From NCBI RefSeq assembly GCF_947499265.1, contig NZ_CANMNK010000006.1:1-64000 (forward strand): a stretch of 64,000 bases of DNA, given 5' to 3'. Source of the DNA: an uncultured Roseobacter sp. (GTDB taxonomy: Bacteria > Pseudomonadota > Alphaproteobacteria > Rhodobacterales > Rhodobacteraceae). Of this stretch, positions 44,893-53,715 are shown piece after piece (positions within the stretch are counted from its first letter, which is position 1; each line of letters begins with the position of its first letter). The position numbers and the translations under genes were made by a program. Below the pieces are notes generated by a model. The model was not told where the DNA came from, did not search any database, and saw only the letters and a list, made by a program, of their open reading frames with translations.

Positions 44893-46920
44893 ATGGCTGA
44901 TGCTTCGATCCTCGATACGCTCCCGCGTCCTCAGACAAACCGGCTGAGTGGGAAGGACCATCTGGCGCTGCTGGAACAGATGATGCGGATCAGACAGTTT
45001 GAGATACGCGCCAAGGAGTTGTTCCTGAAAGGCGTGATCAAAGGTACGGCGCATTCATCCGTGGGGCAGGAGGCGATTGCCGTCGGCGCCTGCCACGCGC
45101 TTGAACCGCGCGACTTTCTTTTGACCCACCACCGGGGGCATGGCCATACCCTCGCCAAAGGGGCGGATATCGGACGGATGTTCGCGGAGCTGATGGGCAA
45201 GGCCGAAGGCTATTGTGGCGGCATCGGTGGGTCCATGCATATCGCGGATTTCGACCTCAATATTCTTGGGGCCAATGGGATTGTCGGGGCAGGCATGGGC
45301 CTTGGCGCCGGGGCGGCACTGGCGGCCAAGCTGGGCGGCGATGGATCGGTTGGGATCGCGTTTTTTGGCGATGGCGCTTCCAACGAAGGGATATTCCACG
45401 AAGCGATGAACCTATGTGCCCTCTGGAAGCTGCCGCTGATTTTCTTTTGCGAAAACAACCAATACGGTCTGACGACGGCCACGGAAAGCGTGATTGCCGG
45501 TAAGGGCATCGCGGCCCGTGGCGACGCCTACGGCATCCCCAATACAGTTATTGATGGCAACGCGCCGGTTGCAGTTTTTGAGGCGGTGGAAAAGGCTGTG
45601 TTGCGCGCCCGGGCAGGTGACGGCCCCACGCTGATCGAGGCGATGACCTATCGCTGGGATGATCATTCGATGCGCGCCAACCTCGCAGGGTACCGGAGCG
45701 CGACCGAAGAAGCCGGCTGGCGGGATCGTGATCCAATTGCGCGCCAGCGGGCGCTTGTGCTTGAGACAGGCGAGGTCGACGCAAGTGTTTTGGAAGCGCT
45801 GCAAGAGAGCGTGGCCGCGGCGGTCGAGGAGGCGATCACCTGGGCGTCAGACCTGCCCGAACCGGAGCTTGCCAGCGCCTTGCAAATGGTAAAGGTGCCG
45901 CTCGGTAAACCCGATCTGCTGGAACCACCACCCGGCACACGGTCGCTGACCTACAAGATGGCGATCAACGAGGCCTTCCATCAGGAGATGGCACGCGATG
46001 AAACCGTGATCCTGATGGGCGAGGATGTCGGCCCTGTCGGAGGCATCTTTGGGACCACCACGGGTCTGCACGCAGCATTCGGGCTTGAACGGGTGCGCGA
46101 TGTGCCCATCGCCGAGGGCGTTCTTGCCAATTGCGGTGTCGGTGCAGCGCTGCGCGGGCTCAGGCCGATCATCGAGATTCAGCTGTTCGACTTTGTCACG
46201 CTGATGATGGATGCCATCGTCAATCAGGCCGCCAAGGCGCGTTTTATGCTGGGGGGCAAGGCGCGCGTGCCAATCGTCTTTCGCGGCCCGCAAGGGGCGG
46301 GCATCCGGCTGGCGGCGCAGCATACGCAGTCGCTGGAAATGCTCTTTGCCAACGTGCCGGGGCTGGAGGTCTATGCGCCCGCGTCCGCCTATGATGCAAA
46401 GGGGTTGATGGCCGCGGCCATAAGGTCCGACAACCCGGTTGTCTTTCTCGAACACAAACTTCTCTATCTTGGGGCAGAGACACCTGTCCCGGAGGCACCC
46501 TACGAGATCGCCCCCGGAACGGCGCGGATCGTCCGCAAGGGCCGTGATTGCACGGTCATCGCCACCTTGGCGATGGTTGAGCGTGCCCAGCAGGCCGCCG
46601 AACGGTTGGACAGGAAGGGGATCAGCGTTGAGATCATCGATCCGCGCACGATCAAGCCGCTGGATATGAAGACAATCCTGACTTCGGTGCGCAAAACCAA
46701 CCGGGCTGTCGTGGTGCATGAAGCGCCGCTCTTTGGCGGCTTTGGCGGAGAGATCGCCGCCAGCATCATGGAACAGGCCTTTGACTGGCTGGATGCACCC
46801 GTTGTCCGCGTGGGCGCACCTGAGATGCCGGTGCCCTACAACGACCGGCTTGAGCGGGACTACATGCCCGATGCCCGAGATATCGCAACCGCCATCGAAA
46901 CCGCCTGTTACAGGAGTTAA
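44893..46920 (+). CDS. Fused alpha-beta 2-oxoacid dehydrogenase E1 component
   Basis: Thiamine-diphosphate enzyme of 675 residues joining the normally separate E1 alpha and beta subunits. The alpha half (1-325) has GDGASNEGIFHEAMNL with the FFCENN TPP-binding end. The beta half (345-675) has MAINEAFHQEMARDETVILMGEDVG and QLFDFVTLMMDAIVNQAAKAR. It resembles acetoin or branched-chain dehydrogenase E1. No E2 or E3 gene follows in the operon, so it either uses partners from elsewhere or acts on a 2-oxo acid as a stand-alone decarboxylase-type enzyme. Confidence 0.88.
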   Translation: MADASILDTLPRPQTNRLSGKDHLALLEQMMRIRQFEIRAKELFLKGVIKGTAHSSVGQEAIAVGACHALEPRDFLLTHHRGHGHTLAKGADIGRMFAELMGKAEGYCGGIGGSMHIADFDLNILGANGIVGAGMGLGAGAALAAKLGGDGSVGIAFFGDGASNEGIFHEAMNLCALWKLPLIFFCENNQYGLTTATESVIAGKGIAARGDAYGIPNTVIDGNAPVAVFEAVEKAVLRARAGDGPTLIEAMTYRWDDHSMRANLAGYRSATEEAGWRDRDPIARQRALVLETGEVDASVLEALQESVAAAVEEAITWASDLPEPELASALQMVKVPLGKPDLLEPPPGTRSLTYKMAINEAFHQEMARDETVILMGEDVGPVGGIFGTTTGLHAAFGLERVRDVPIAEGVLANCGVGAALRGLRPIIEIQLFDFVTLMMDAIVNQAAKARFMLGGKARVPIVFRGPQGAGIRLAAQHTQSLEMLFANVPGLEVYAPASAYDAKGLMAAAIRSDNPVVFLEHKLLYLGAETPVPEAPYEIAPGTARIVRKGRDCTVIATLAMVERAQQAAERLDRKGISVEIIDPRTIKPLDMKTILTSVRKTNRAVVVHEAPLFGGFGGEIAASIMEQAFDWLDAPVVRVGAPEMPVPYNDRLERDYMPDARDIATAIETACYRS

Positions 46921-46923
46921 CCT

Positions 46924-47325
46924 ATGCCCAAGCGCCAGGTCATTGTCCCGCAAGGGATGGAAAACATCTATGATACCTACCACTACGCCCCCGGTATTCT
47001 GGTGGGCGATACGCTGTATTGCTCTGGCCAGGTGGGCCGCGATGCGGATCTGAACGTTGTTGAGGGTGTGGAGGCGCAATATACCCAAGCCTTCGAAAAT
47101 ATGGGCAAGGTACTTGCTGCCGCGGGGGCCGATTGGGATGATGTGGTGGAGCTCGAAAGCTGGTTTGCCCCTGACATGGGTGATCTGAAAACCTTCATGG
47201 CCGTCAAAGATCGGTTCTTCACCAACCTCTACCCTACCTGGACGGGCTTTGCCGTGCGCGGCTTTTCGATGCCTGGCATCATCGTCGAAATCAAATGCAA
47301 AGCCATCCTCGGGCTGACGTCATGA
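46924..47325 (+). CDS. RidA/YjgF family protein
   Basis: A 133-residue protein of the RidA superfamily, members of which hydrolyse reactive enamine/imine intermediates. Family blocks are GDTLYCSGQVGRD and VVELESWFAPD. The position usually taken by the RidA Arg (in PxRxxV) is altered near the C-terminus (WTGFAVRGFSMPGIIVEI), so it may be a divergent subgroup. AGGAG precedes the ATG. Four-base overlap with the aldolase start. Confidence 0.86.
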   Translation: MPKRQVIVPQGMENIYDTYHYAPGILVGDTLYCSGQVGRDADLNVVEGVEAQYTQAFENMGKVLAAAGADWDDVVELESWFAPDMGDLKTFMAVKDRFFTNLYPTWTGFAVRGFSMPGIIVEIKCKAILGLTS

Positions 47326-48104
47326 GCTGCGATCTCAAATCCTTGCTGGCTCGCGATCAGACGACGCTGGGGACATGGACACAGATTGCGGCCCCTGAAC
47401 TGATTGATTTGATCGGGCTGAATGGCTTTTCCTTCACGATCATCGACTGCCAGCACGGCCCTTTTGGGATCAGGACGGCGGAACGCCTCGCGCGGGCGGC
47501 GGATGCCAACGATGTCGCTTGCGCTGTGCGCCTGCCTGACAACGACCCGGTGCAGATCATGAAAGCGCTTGATGCGGGCATCCGTCACGTGGTGATCCCT
47601 AATCTGGAAACCGCAGAAGCGGTGGAGCGCGCCATCGCGGCCACCCGTTTCGGGCCTCACGGTCTGCGCGGGGCCTGTCCATGCTGCCGCTCGGGCGGTC
47701 ATTTCATTCGCAACTGGAGTGACTATGTCGCCGCCGAAGAGGCACGCGTGGGGGCCATTGCTTTGGTTGAGACGGCCAAAGGGGTCGAGAATATTGAAGC
47801 GATTGTGCGGGTGCAGGGCCTCACCGCATTGATGTGTGGTCCTTTCGATCTGTCGGTTTCCATGGGATTTCACGGCGACTGGCGCGCGGCGGAGGTGTCT
47901 GAAGCCGTTGAGCACATGGTTGGCACTGCTGTCGCAGCGGGGGTACCGGTGATGATGCCAGTATTTTCGCCTGACAAGGACGAGGCCAAAAACCTGATCG
48001 AGCATTGGCGCGGTCGGGGTGTTGCAACCTTCGTGATCGGGTCCGACAAAATTCTTATCGCGGATGCCTTTGCACAGTGGACGGGCAGTCTGGCAGGGCC
48101 ATAG
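47322..48104 (+). CDS. HpcH/HpaI family aldolase
   Basis: Class II-type aldolase of 260 residues that splits or forms a 2-oxo, 4-hydroxy acid. Conserved parts are GTWTQIAAPELIDLIGL, FTIIDCQHGPFG (usual DxEHxP), RHVVIPNLETAEAVE, FGPHGLRGACP and LMCGPFDLSVSMG. The likely start ATG 47322 overlaps the RidA stop (ATGA). Closes the operon; about 180 bases of spacer separate it from the convergent cyclase gene. Confidence 0.87.
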   Translation: MSCDLKSLLARDQTTLGTWTQIAAPELIDLIGLNGFSFTIIDCQHGPFGIRTAERLARAADANDVACAVRLPDNDPVQIMKALDAGIRHVVIPNLETAEAVERAIAATRFGPHGLRGACPCCRSGGHFIRNWSDYVAAEEARVGAIALVETAKGVENIEAIVRVQGLTALMCGPFDLSVSMGFHGDWRAAEVSEAVEHMVGTAVAAGVPVMMPVFSPDKDEAKNLIEHWRGRGVATFVIGSDKILIADAFAQWTGSLAGP

Positions 48105-48282
48105 CTCAGCTCGAAACGCCCAAACGATTTCACCGGATCACAATGCGAGATTTCGCCAACGAACAATTGCTGAGCGCAATTTTCGACAATGTGGCGAAAC
48201 GACCGCGGTGGCAGCTGGGACGCAGAGGGCCGTTTTGAGGCGCGCATTCTGGTCTGTTACTGTCTTTCGCCAAGAGGGAAGA

Positions 48283-51231
48283 TCACACCGCAGTAAAATG
48301 CCCGTTTTGGAACAGCTGCCGGACGCGACGCAAAAGACCGTCGTAGCCGTTTTTTTCGCAAAGGCGGGTCAACTGTCCGACGATTGCTTCGCTGCCGGTC
48401 AATTCGCCAATCTCGTATCTGATGTCGACTTCCGCGGCCAGCAATTGCGCGTGAAAGGCTTCTGTGCCCGTCGGAATTGCAATATTGTACCCGGCCGTCA
48501 GTGCGCCGTGAGCATTTTCAATCTGGCCCAGCTTTGCATAAGCCCGTGCGCGCGGGGCTGACAAAAAGGCGGGAAGCACTTCGATGCGCGCGTGTTCGCA
48601 GATTTTCATGGCCTCGTTCAGAATATCGAGGCTTTGCGCGTGGTCTCCGCGCTGCAGATGGTAAAAGCCCAGGGAAATGCTGCCGAATGCGCGATCATAG
48701 GGCTTTGCTGATCGCCCAACCAAGGCTTTGACCTGCTCGCAAACACGGCCTGCATCTTCGAGATGGCCAGACAGGCTAAGCGAATTTGCATGGGTGCAGG
48801 TTCCCAGCACCGATAGGGTGCCAGCGGTTCTGTTGTTCAGGCGGTCATTTTCCGGCGTGAAGAGATGACCGAAGTCGGTTTCGATCTGAACGGCGGCGTC
48901 GTAGTCCGCCCTGAACCAATAGGCCTGGCTCAGCGCAAATGCAGCCGTGGCGATGAAACCCGGGGCACCCCTGTCGATGGCCCGGTCCAATGTCTGACGA
49001 CCGATCTTGATCGCCTCGCGGAGGTCCGACAGGATTGTCATCATGATGGTCCGGTCGATGCTTGCGCCAAGCGCGGATGCATCATCTCCCACCTGCTGCG
49101 AAAGGCTTTCGATCTCGGCGGCGATGGCCATGATCTGTGTGAAATCCGCCTTGGGCAGCAGAGCGACGCGCAACCCCTGACGGGCCTGAATGCCGATGGA
49201 CGCGGTTCTATGCGGATTAGCGTCGACTTTTTCGGCGCATTTGAGAGCTTCCCTGAAATGGATCACGGCATCATCAAAGGCCGCGCGCTCGATGGCCAGA
49301 TGGCCGCAGCGCACATAGGATGACGCAGCTTCGACCCAGCGCTGCGATCTCTCCGCATGAAAGGCGAGGGACGTCATGGTCGCCAGGTCGCTGCCACGGC
49401 TCATACCATCGATGATGTCCACGGACACGCCGTGCAGATGCCTTAGCCGCCGTTTCGGTAGCCCCGAGTATGTGACCTGATGGATCAGCGCGTGGCGAAA
49501 TTTTGCAACGGGTTTTTCAATGTTCTCGATGAGGTCGAGCTTGGCAAGCGAAACCAGGGATGCGTCATCTTCCAGACCTTCCCGGCGAAGCATCATCCGC
49601 AGTAAATCAACCGAGAACTCAGAGCCAATGACGGCCGCCATCTGCAATGTCTGGCGGGTCGCGGTGGGCAGCGCATCGAGGCGTTGCGCGATCAGGGGTT
49701 GAACACTGTCGGGGACCTTGAAACCACCGCCCTTGCGCCTGACTGCGGGCAATCCGGACGACTTCAGATTGCGGATGATTTCTTCGATGAAAAGCGGTGT
49801 CTGCCCGCAGATGTCATCTACGAAGTCACTCAGGTCTTCCTTGCCGTCCGAACGGGGCAGCAAGTTACTGATCAGATCGCGGCTTGAGGCATCATCGAGC
49901 GGCCCAAGCGTGATCTTGTCAATCGTTCCATCGGCATACCCGGGGACATCCGTCTCGGTGCGGGAGGTGACGATCACCAGAAGCGGGAAGGCCGGGGCAG
50001 CTGCAACCAGATGTGACACAAGCGTTTTGGTATATTGATCGGTCCAGTGTATGTCTTCAAAGACCAGAACAAGCGGCTTTTTTATCGATAACGCCTGAAA
50101 GATCGCCAGCAGCGCATCGACGATGGCCTCTTGTTGCAGCTTCGGACTTAACATCACCCAGGCCGGATCTTCGCTTTTGGAGTGCAGAACAGAGTAGAGT
50201 GCGTTTGCCCGCCGAGCGCGTTTTGCTGAATCCTGTTGCAGATACGGCATCAACTTCTGAGAGATGCGCGCAGGATCAGGGGTTTTCGGCAGGTCAAGCC
50301 AGAGGCCGAGGGTCCGGGAAATCGGCGCATAGGCCACCTGCCTGTCCAGCGCGGTGGCGCTGAATTCCAGCACCTCAGCAGCCGTATGGTCAATCTCGGC
50401 AGTAAACTCGTGAACCAGCCGCGATTTTCCGATGCCAGCCTCGCCCACAAGTGCCACGGCTGCGCCCGCGCCCGAGCGCGCCCGCGCCCAGGCCTGTTGA
50501 AGCCTGTCGAGGTCGGCTTTCCGTCCGACAAAATGCGACAGCCCGCGATCAACGCGCGTTTTCCAGCGAGAAACGGATTCGTTGCGTTTTTCGACTTCAA
50601 ACAGTCTGAGCGGCTGATCCATCCCGCGCACGAAGGTTTCGCCCAACTCTCGAACATGAAACATCTCGCCAACAGCATCGATGACGGTCGGGGACACGGT
50701 GACAGAGTTATTGGCCGCCACGGACTGGATTTTATCGGCCAGATGCACGACAGATCCGGTCAAGGTCAATTCGTCGAAACTGGTGTGGGACAGATTACCA
50801 AACAATACCGGGCCGGTGTGGATGCCCACGCGAATGTCGACGCGGTCTTCCTGCATGTCGGCAATCCGCTCGACCACGGTCAGGCCGGCTTCGACAGCGC
50901 GCAGGCAGTGACTTTCATCAGCTGCGGGAAAGCCGAAAGCGGCCATGGCACCATCCCCCACAAACCGAACGGAGGCACCAAATTCTTCGCAGGTATCCAT
51001 GATCAACTCGACCGCGGGCCCAAGCCGGTCCAAAGCCTCTTCCGGGTCGAGATCTTCGATCAGCGCTGTGGAACTGACAATATCGATGAAGACGATTGTA
51101 CATATCTTCTGCTCGCGCGCTTCGATATGCACTTTACGATTTTTTCGACCTGGTTTCTCGTGGCGATCAGGCAAAGTTTTCTCCAAACAGGGCTGCATAA
51201 ACCGCCTCGCGTGTATTATGATCTTTAACAA
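48283..51231 (-). CDS. Adenylate/guanylate cyclase-AAA ATPase fusion, TPR-like tail
   Basis: A 982-residue signalling protein. Residues 42-215 form a class III cyclase domain (CTIVFIDIVSSTALIEDLDP with Asp 50; VRFVGDGAMAAFGFPA with Asp 93), the two metal sites. The later motif normally VNxAxR reads VVHLADKIQ, replacing the catalytic Asn and Arg by His and Lys. An AAA-type ATPase follows, with Walker A GEAGIGKSR and Walker B LVLVFEDIHWTD, then a long helical TPR-like C-terminus. Start uncertain (51231 or Met 12 at 51198). It is divergent from the RiPP precursor gene by about 120 bases and is its likely regulator. Confidence 0.82.
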   Translation of the reverse strand: MLKIIIHARRFMQPCLEKTLPDRHEKPGRKNRKVHIEAREQKICTIVFIDIVSSTALIEDLDPEEALDRLGPAVELIMDTCEEFGASVRFVGDGAMAAFGFPAADESHCLRAVEAGLTVVERIADMQEDRVDIRVGIHTGPVLFGNLSHTSFDELTLTGSVVHLADKIQSVAANNSVTVSPTVIDAVGEMFHVRELGETFVRGMDQPLRLFEVEKRNESVSRWKTRVDRGLSHFVGRKADLDRLQQAWARARSGAGAAVALVGEAGIGKSRLVHEFTAEIDHTAAEVLEFSATALDRQVAYAPISRTLGLWLDLPKTPDPARISQKLMPYLQQDSAKRARRANALYSVLHSKSEDPAWVMLSPKLQQEAIVDALLAIFQALSIKKPLVLVFEDIHWTDQYTKTLVSHLVAAAPAFPLLVIVTSRTETDVPGYADGTIDKITLGPLDDASSRDLISNLLPRSDGKEDLSDFVDDICGQTPLFIEEIIRNLKSSGLPAVRRKGGGFKVPDSVQPLIAQRLDALPTATRQTLQMAAVIGSEFSVDLLRMMLRREGLEDDASLVSLAKLDLIENIEKPVAKFRHALIHQVTYSGLPKRRLRHLHGVSVDIIDGMSRGSDLATMTSLAFHAERSQRWVEAASSYVRCGHLAIERAAFDDAVIHFREALKCAEKVDANPHRTASIGIQARQGLRVALLPKADFTQIMAIAAEIESLSQQVGDDASALGASIDRTIMMTILSDLREAIKIGRQTLDRAIDRGAPGFIATAAFALSQAYWFRADYDAAVQIETDFGHLFTPENDRLNNRTAGTLSVLGTCTHANSLSLSGHLEDAGRVCEQVKALVGRSAKPYDRAFGSISLGFYHLQRGDHAQSLDILNEAMKICEHARIEVLPAFLSAPRARAYAKLGQIENAHGALTAGYNIAIPTGTEAFHAQLLAAEVDIRYEIGELTGSEAIVGQLTRLCEKNGYDGLLRRVRQLFQNGHFTAV

Positions 51232-51297
51232 CTTGCGGACACAAGAGGGACATTCAACTTACACTCTGAGGTTGTGTCTATTGACGTGGGAACAATG

Positions 51298-51316
51298 TTG
51301 CCCAATGAATTGGCAA
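51298..51316. promoter_or_regulatory. Dyad in the divergent RiPP/cyclase promoter region
   Basis: TTGCC (51298-51302) and GGCAA (51312-51316), extendable to TTGCCCAAT / ATTGGCAA with one extra base, lie upstream of the precursor gene. A possible operator. Confidence 0.35.
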
Positions 51317-51352
51317 GTTATGCAATCAGAAATTTGAAATAGGGGAAATTTC

Positions 51353-51667
51353 ATGGCAGACGGCGAACACAAACACGGCTCCAAGCATCTTTCACTCGAT
51401 GATGTGCAATCAATTATCGGTCGCGCGATTATGGACCGAGGTTTCCGTGAGGCATTCGTCAAGGACCCTGACGGCACGCTGAAAAAGATGCAGATCAGCA
51501 CGACGGTTGACGGGGTCGCCGACGAAAAGGCAATCGCGCTGATCAAGGCCATTGCAGAAGCCTTGGGGGAGGGCAATCGCGGTGTCAGCCTCGAAGAGGC
51601 GCTAGAAACCCTTCGGAAATCCTATCTGGATTCGGCGGATGGCGTTATTCGTCCGAGGTGCGGCTAG
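51353..51667 (+). CDS. Candidate RiPP precursor with NHLP/Os1348-like leader
   Basis: A 104-residue protein. Residues 15-40 (LDDVQSIIGRAIMDRGFREA, then FVKDPDG) match the leader pattern of the Franean1_4349/Os1348 NHLP-type precursors (xxVIGRxxxDxxFRxxFxxDPxxxL). The C-terminal tail after about residue 88 (RKSYLDSADGVIRPRCG) contains the only Cys and is the probable core, rich in residues that radical SAM enzymes modify. AGGGGAAA sits before the ATG. The radical SAM maturase starts 26 bases after its stop. Core length and cleavage site are inferred. Confidence 0.72.
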   Translation: MADGEHKHGSKHLSLDDVQSIIGRAIMDRGFREAFVKDPDGTLKKMQISTTVDGVADEKAIALIKAIAEALGEGNRGVSLEEALETLRKSYLDSADGVIRPRCG

Positions 51668-51692
51668 GGCACCCCGCTCTTAGCGCTGGGAA

Positions 51693-53597
51693 ATGACGCC
51701 GCATGAAAAGAGGCGAGGTGTTCATATTGTCTCCTTGCCCTTCACCTCGTTGCAATACCCGAACCTGGGTGCCAGCCTGCTGACGACGGCGCTGCGGGGT
51801 CGCGGCATAAAATGCGCGCTCGATTACTTCGCATTCGACTTCGCGACGAGGATCGGCGTTGAATCCTATCTCATGCTCTCCCATGAGAATTTTTATCAGG
51901 CATTTTTAGGAGAATGGATATTCTCCGATCTGGTTTTCGAGCGACCCGAAGATCTGGATATGGAATACCTCGCGACCGTCCTGCCAGACTTTGCGGAACC
52001 ACTGGAGGTGCTCCAGCTCATGAGCCTCGCGCTGTCCGCACGCAGCAAAACCCGGGATTTCATCGACAGCTGTGCGGCATCGGTGGCCGCGCAAGAGCCT
52101 GCCTTGGTTGGCGTCACGACCTCGTTTCAGCAAAATCTGGCGTCGGTTGCCTTTGCTAAGGCTCTCAAATTGCGGGCCCCTCACATTCCGATCATCTTCG
52201 GTGGTGCGAATTGCGAGGCGGAGCTGGGCCAGAACCTGTTGAAACAGTTTGATGCAATCGATGCGGTCTGCAGCGGCGAAGGGGACATGTCCTTTCCCAC
52301 CTTTGTTGAGATGTATCTGCAGACGGGCGTGCTCCCGAACGTGGCCGGTATCCTGACCAGAGAGGCCGGCGCGACCGATAGCCAGACAACGCCCGGTGTC
52401 CTCGACCTGGACGCTTTGCCGATCCCCGATTTCTCAGACTTTTACGCCAGCTTTGATGGCACACCCGGTTTGAGCGACCTGTTGCAGCCCGCGCCCACCA
52501 TCGAAACCTCGCGCGGCTGTTGGTGGGGGGCCAAGCACCATTGCACGTTCTGCGGATTGAACGGAAATTCGATGGCTTACCGCAGCAAGTCGCCTGAGCG
52601 TGCCCTTACCGAATTCCGCCATCAAGCGGATCAGTATGGTGCCGATTTCGTGGTGGTCGACAACATCCTGGACTACGCCTATTTTGACAGCCTGTTGCCG
52701 ATGCTGCGCGATGACCCGCACCCCTACCTGATGCACTACGAGGTCAAATCCAACCTGTTTCCCAAACATATCGACGCAATGGCCAAAGCCGGTATTCGCA
52801 AGATCCAGCCCGGCATTGAAACGCTCGATACCGGTATTCTGAAGCTGATGAAAAAGGGCGTTACGGCGCTGCAGAACATTCAGACCCTTAAGCTTTGTGC
52901 GCAGGCGGGTATTTTTGTCGATTGGGGTTTCATCTTCGGATTTCCCGATGAAGACCCGCAAAGCTATCAGCGGATGGCGGATCTGATCCCCCATCTGCAC
53001 CATCTACAACCGCCCGCCGCGTTTGCGCCGGTGCGTGCTGATCGGTTCAGCCCATATTTTTCAAGACCGGCGGATTACAATGTCGATCTCTCTCCGGCCG
53101 CACCTTATCGCTATATTTACGCAGGCGTCGGCGAGGATCTCGGGCAATTCAGCTATCATCATCAGATGTCGGGCGCGGGCATTGATGCGGCGCATGAATA
53201 CTCGCGTTGTACCCGGACCGCTGTCACCAACTGGATCGAATGCCACGGGCAGGCGCTCTACTATATCGAGGATCAAACGGCACAGGATTTTACGCTGATC
53301 GACCATCGGGGCCCGTCAAAGCGTAGATCGCACCTGAGCAGACTTGAATCGGATATCATCCGCCAGTGTAGCTGCATCAATTCATATCATCGCGTGGTCG
53401 AGCAACTGGCGCCCGATTACGAAACGAAAGAGATCGAGGCGGCAATTGACGGGCTGCTGGAGATCAGCGCCCTCGTGTCGGAACGTCGCACATTGCTTGC
53501 TCTCCCCCTTGCTGGTGGGGGCTATAAGTGTGCGCCCAACTGGTCGGAAATCCGCGCTCGAAATCTTCAGGAGGCCGGGCAAAGCGTCGAAGCGTGA
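51693..53597 (+). CDS. RiPP maturation radical SAM protein (rSAM_ocin_1 type)
   Basis: A 634-residue enzyme. The N-terminal part (1-200) resembles a cobalamin-binding fold (PNLGASLLTTALRGRGI, then IPIIFGGANCEAELG). The radical SAM core has ETSRGCWWGAKHHCTFCGLN: the cluster Cys 276, 284 and 287 are spaced Cx7CxxC, the pattern of this RiPP family. RSKSPERALTEF, VVDNILDYAYF, KIQPGIETLDTGILKLMKKG and FIFGFPDEDP are further family blocks. It likely modifies the 104-residue precursor, perhaps by C-methylation, epimerisation or a cross-link; the chemistry cannot be told from sequence alone. Confidence 0.88.
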   Translation: MTPHEKRRGVHIVSLPFTSLQYPNLGASLLTTALRGRGIKCALDYFAFDFATRIGVESYLMLSHENFYQAFLGEWIFSDLVFERPEDLDMEYLATVLPDFAEPLEVLQLMSLALSARSKTRDFIDSCAASVAAQEPALVGVTTSFQQNLASVAFAKALKLRAPHIPIIFGGANCEAELGQNLLKQFDAIDAVCSGEGDMSFPTFVEMYLQTGVLPNVAGILTREAGATDSQTTPGVLDLDALPIPDFSDFYASFDGTPGLSDLLQPAPTIETSRGCWWGAKHHCTFCGLNGNSMAYRSKSPERALTEFRHQADQYGADFVVVDNILDYAYFDSLLPMLRDDPHPYLMHYEVKSNLFPKHIDAMAKAGIRKIQPGIETLDTGILKLMKKGVTALQNIQTLKLCAQAGIFVDWGFIFGFPDEDPQSYQRMADLIPHLHHLQPPAAFAPVRADRFSPYFSRPADYNVDLSPAAPYRYIYAGVGEDLGQFSYHHQMSGAGIDAAHEYSRCTRTAVTNWIECHGQALYYIEDQTAQDFTLIDHRGPSKRRSHLSRLESDIIRQCSCINSYHRVVEQLAPDYETKEIEAAIDGLLEISALVSERRTLLALPLAGGGYKCAPNWSEIRARNLQEAGQSVEA

Positions 53598-53715
53598 GGG
53601 GCCAGGGTGATTTTTTCACAGGTGAATGAGTATATCCGTCTCATCTCCGCTTGCCGTGGCGTGGGAAGAGCCGGAACTGTCTCATTGGTACCGGGGCGCG
53701 AAGATTTGATCTACT

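Noticed and set aside
43942-45054. Long minus-strand frame of 370 codons opposite DctM
   Set aside because: His/Gln/Arg-rich shadow of the permease gene.
45847-47088. Long minus-strand frame of 413 codons opposite the E1 gene
   Set aside because: Shadow of the well-supported E1 coding sequence.
50236-51228. Plus-strand frame of 330 codons opposite the cyclase gene
   Set aside because: It lies opposite the N-terminal cyclase and ATPase region with clear motifs on the minus strand.
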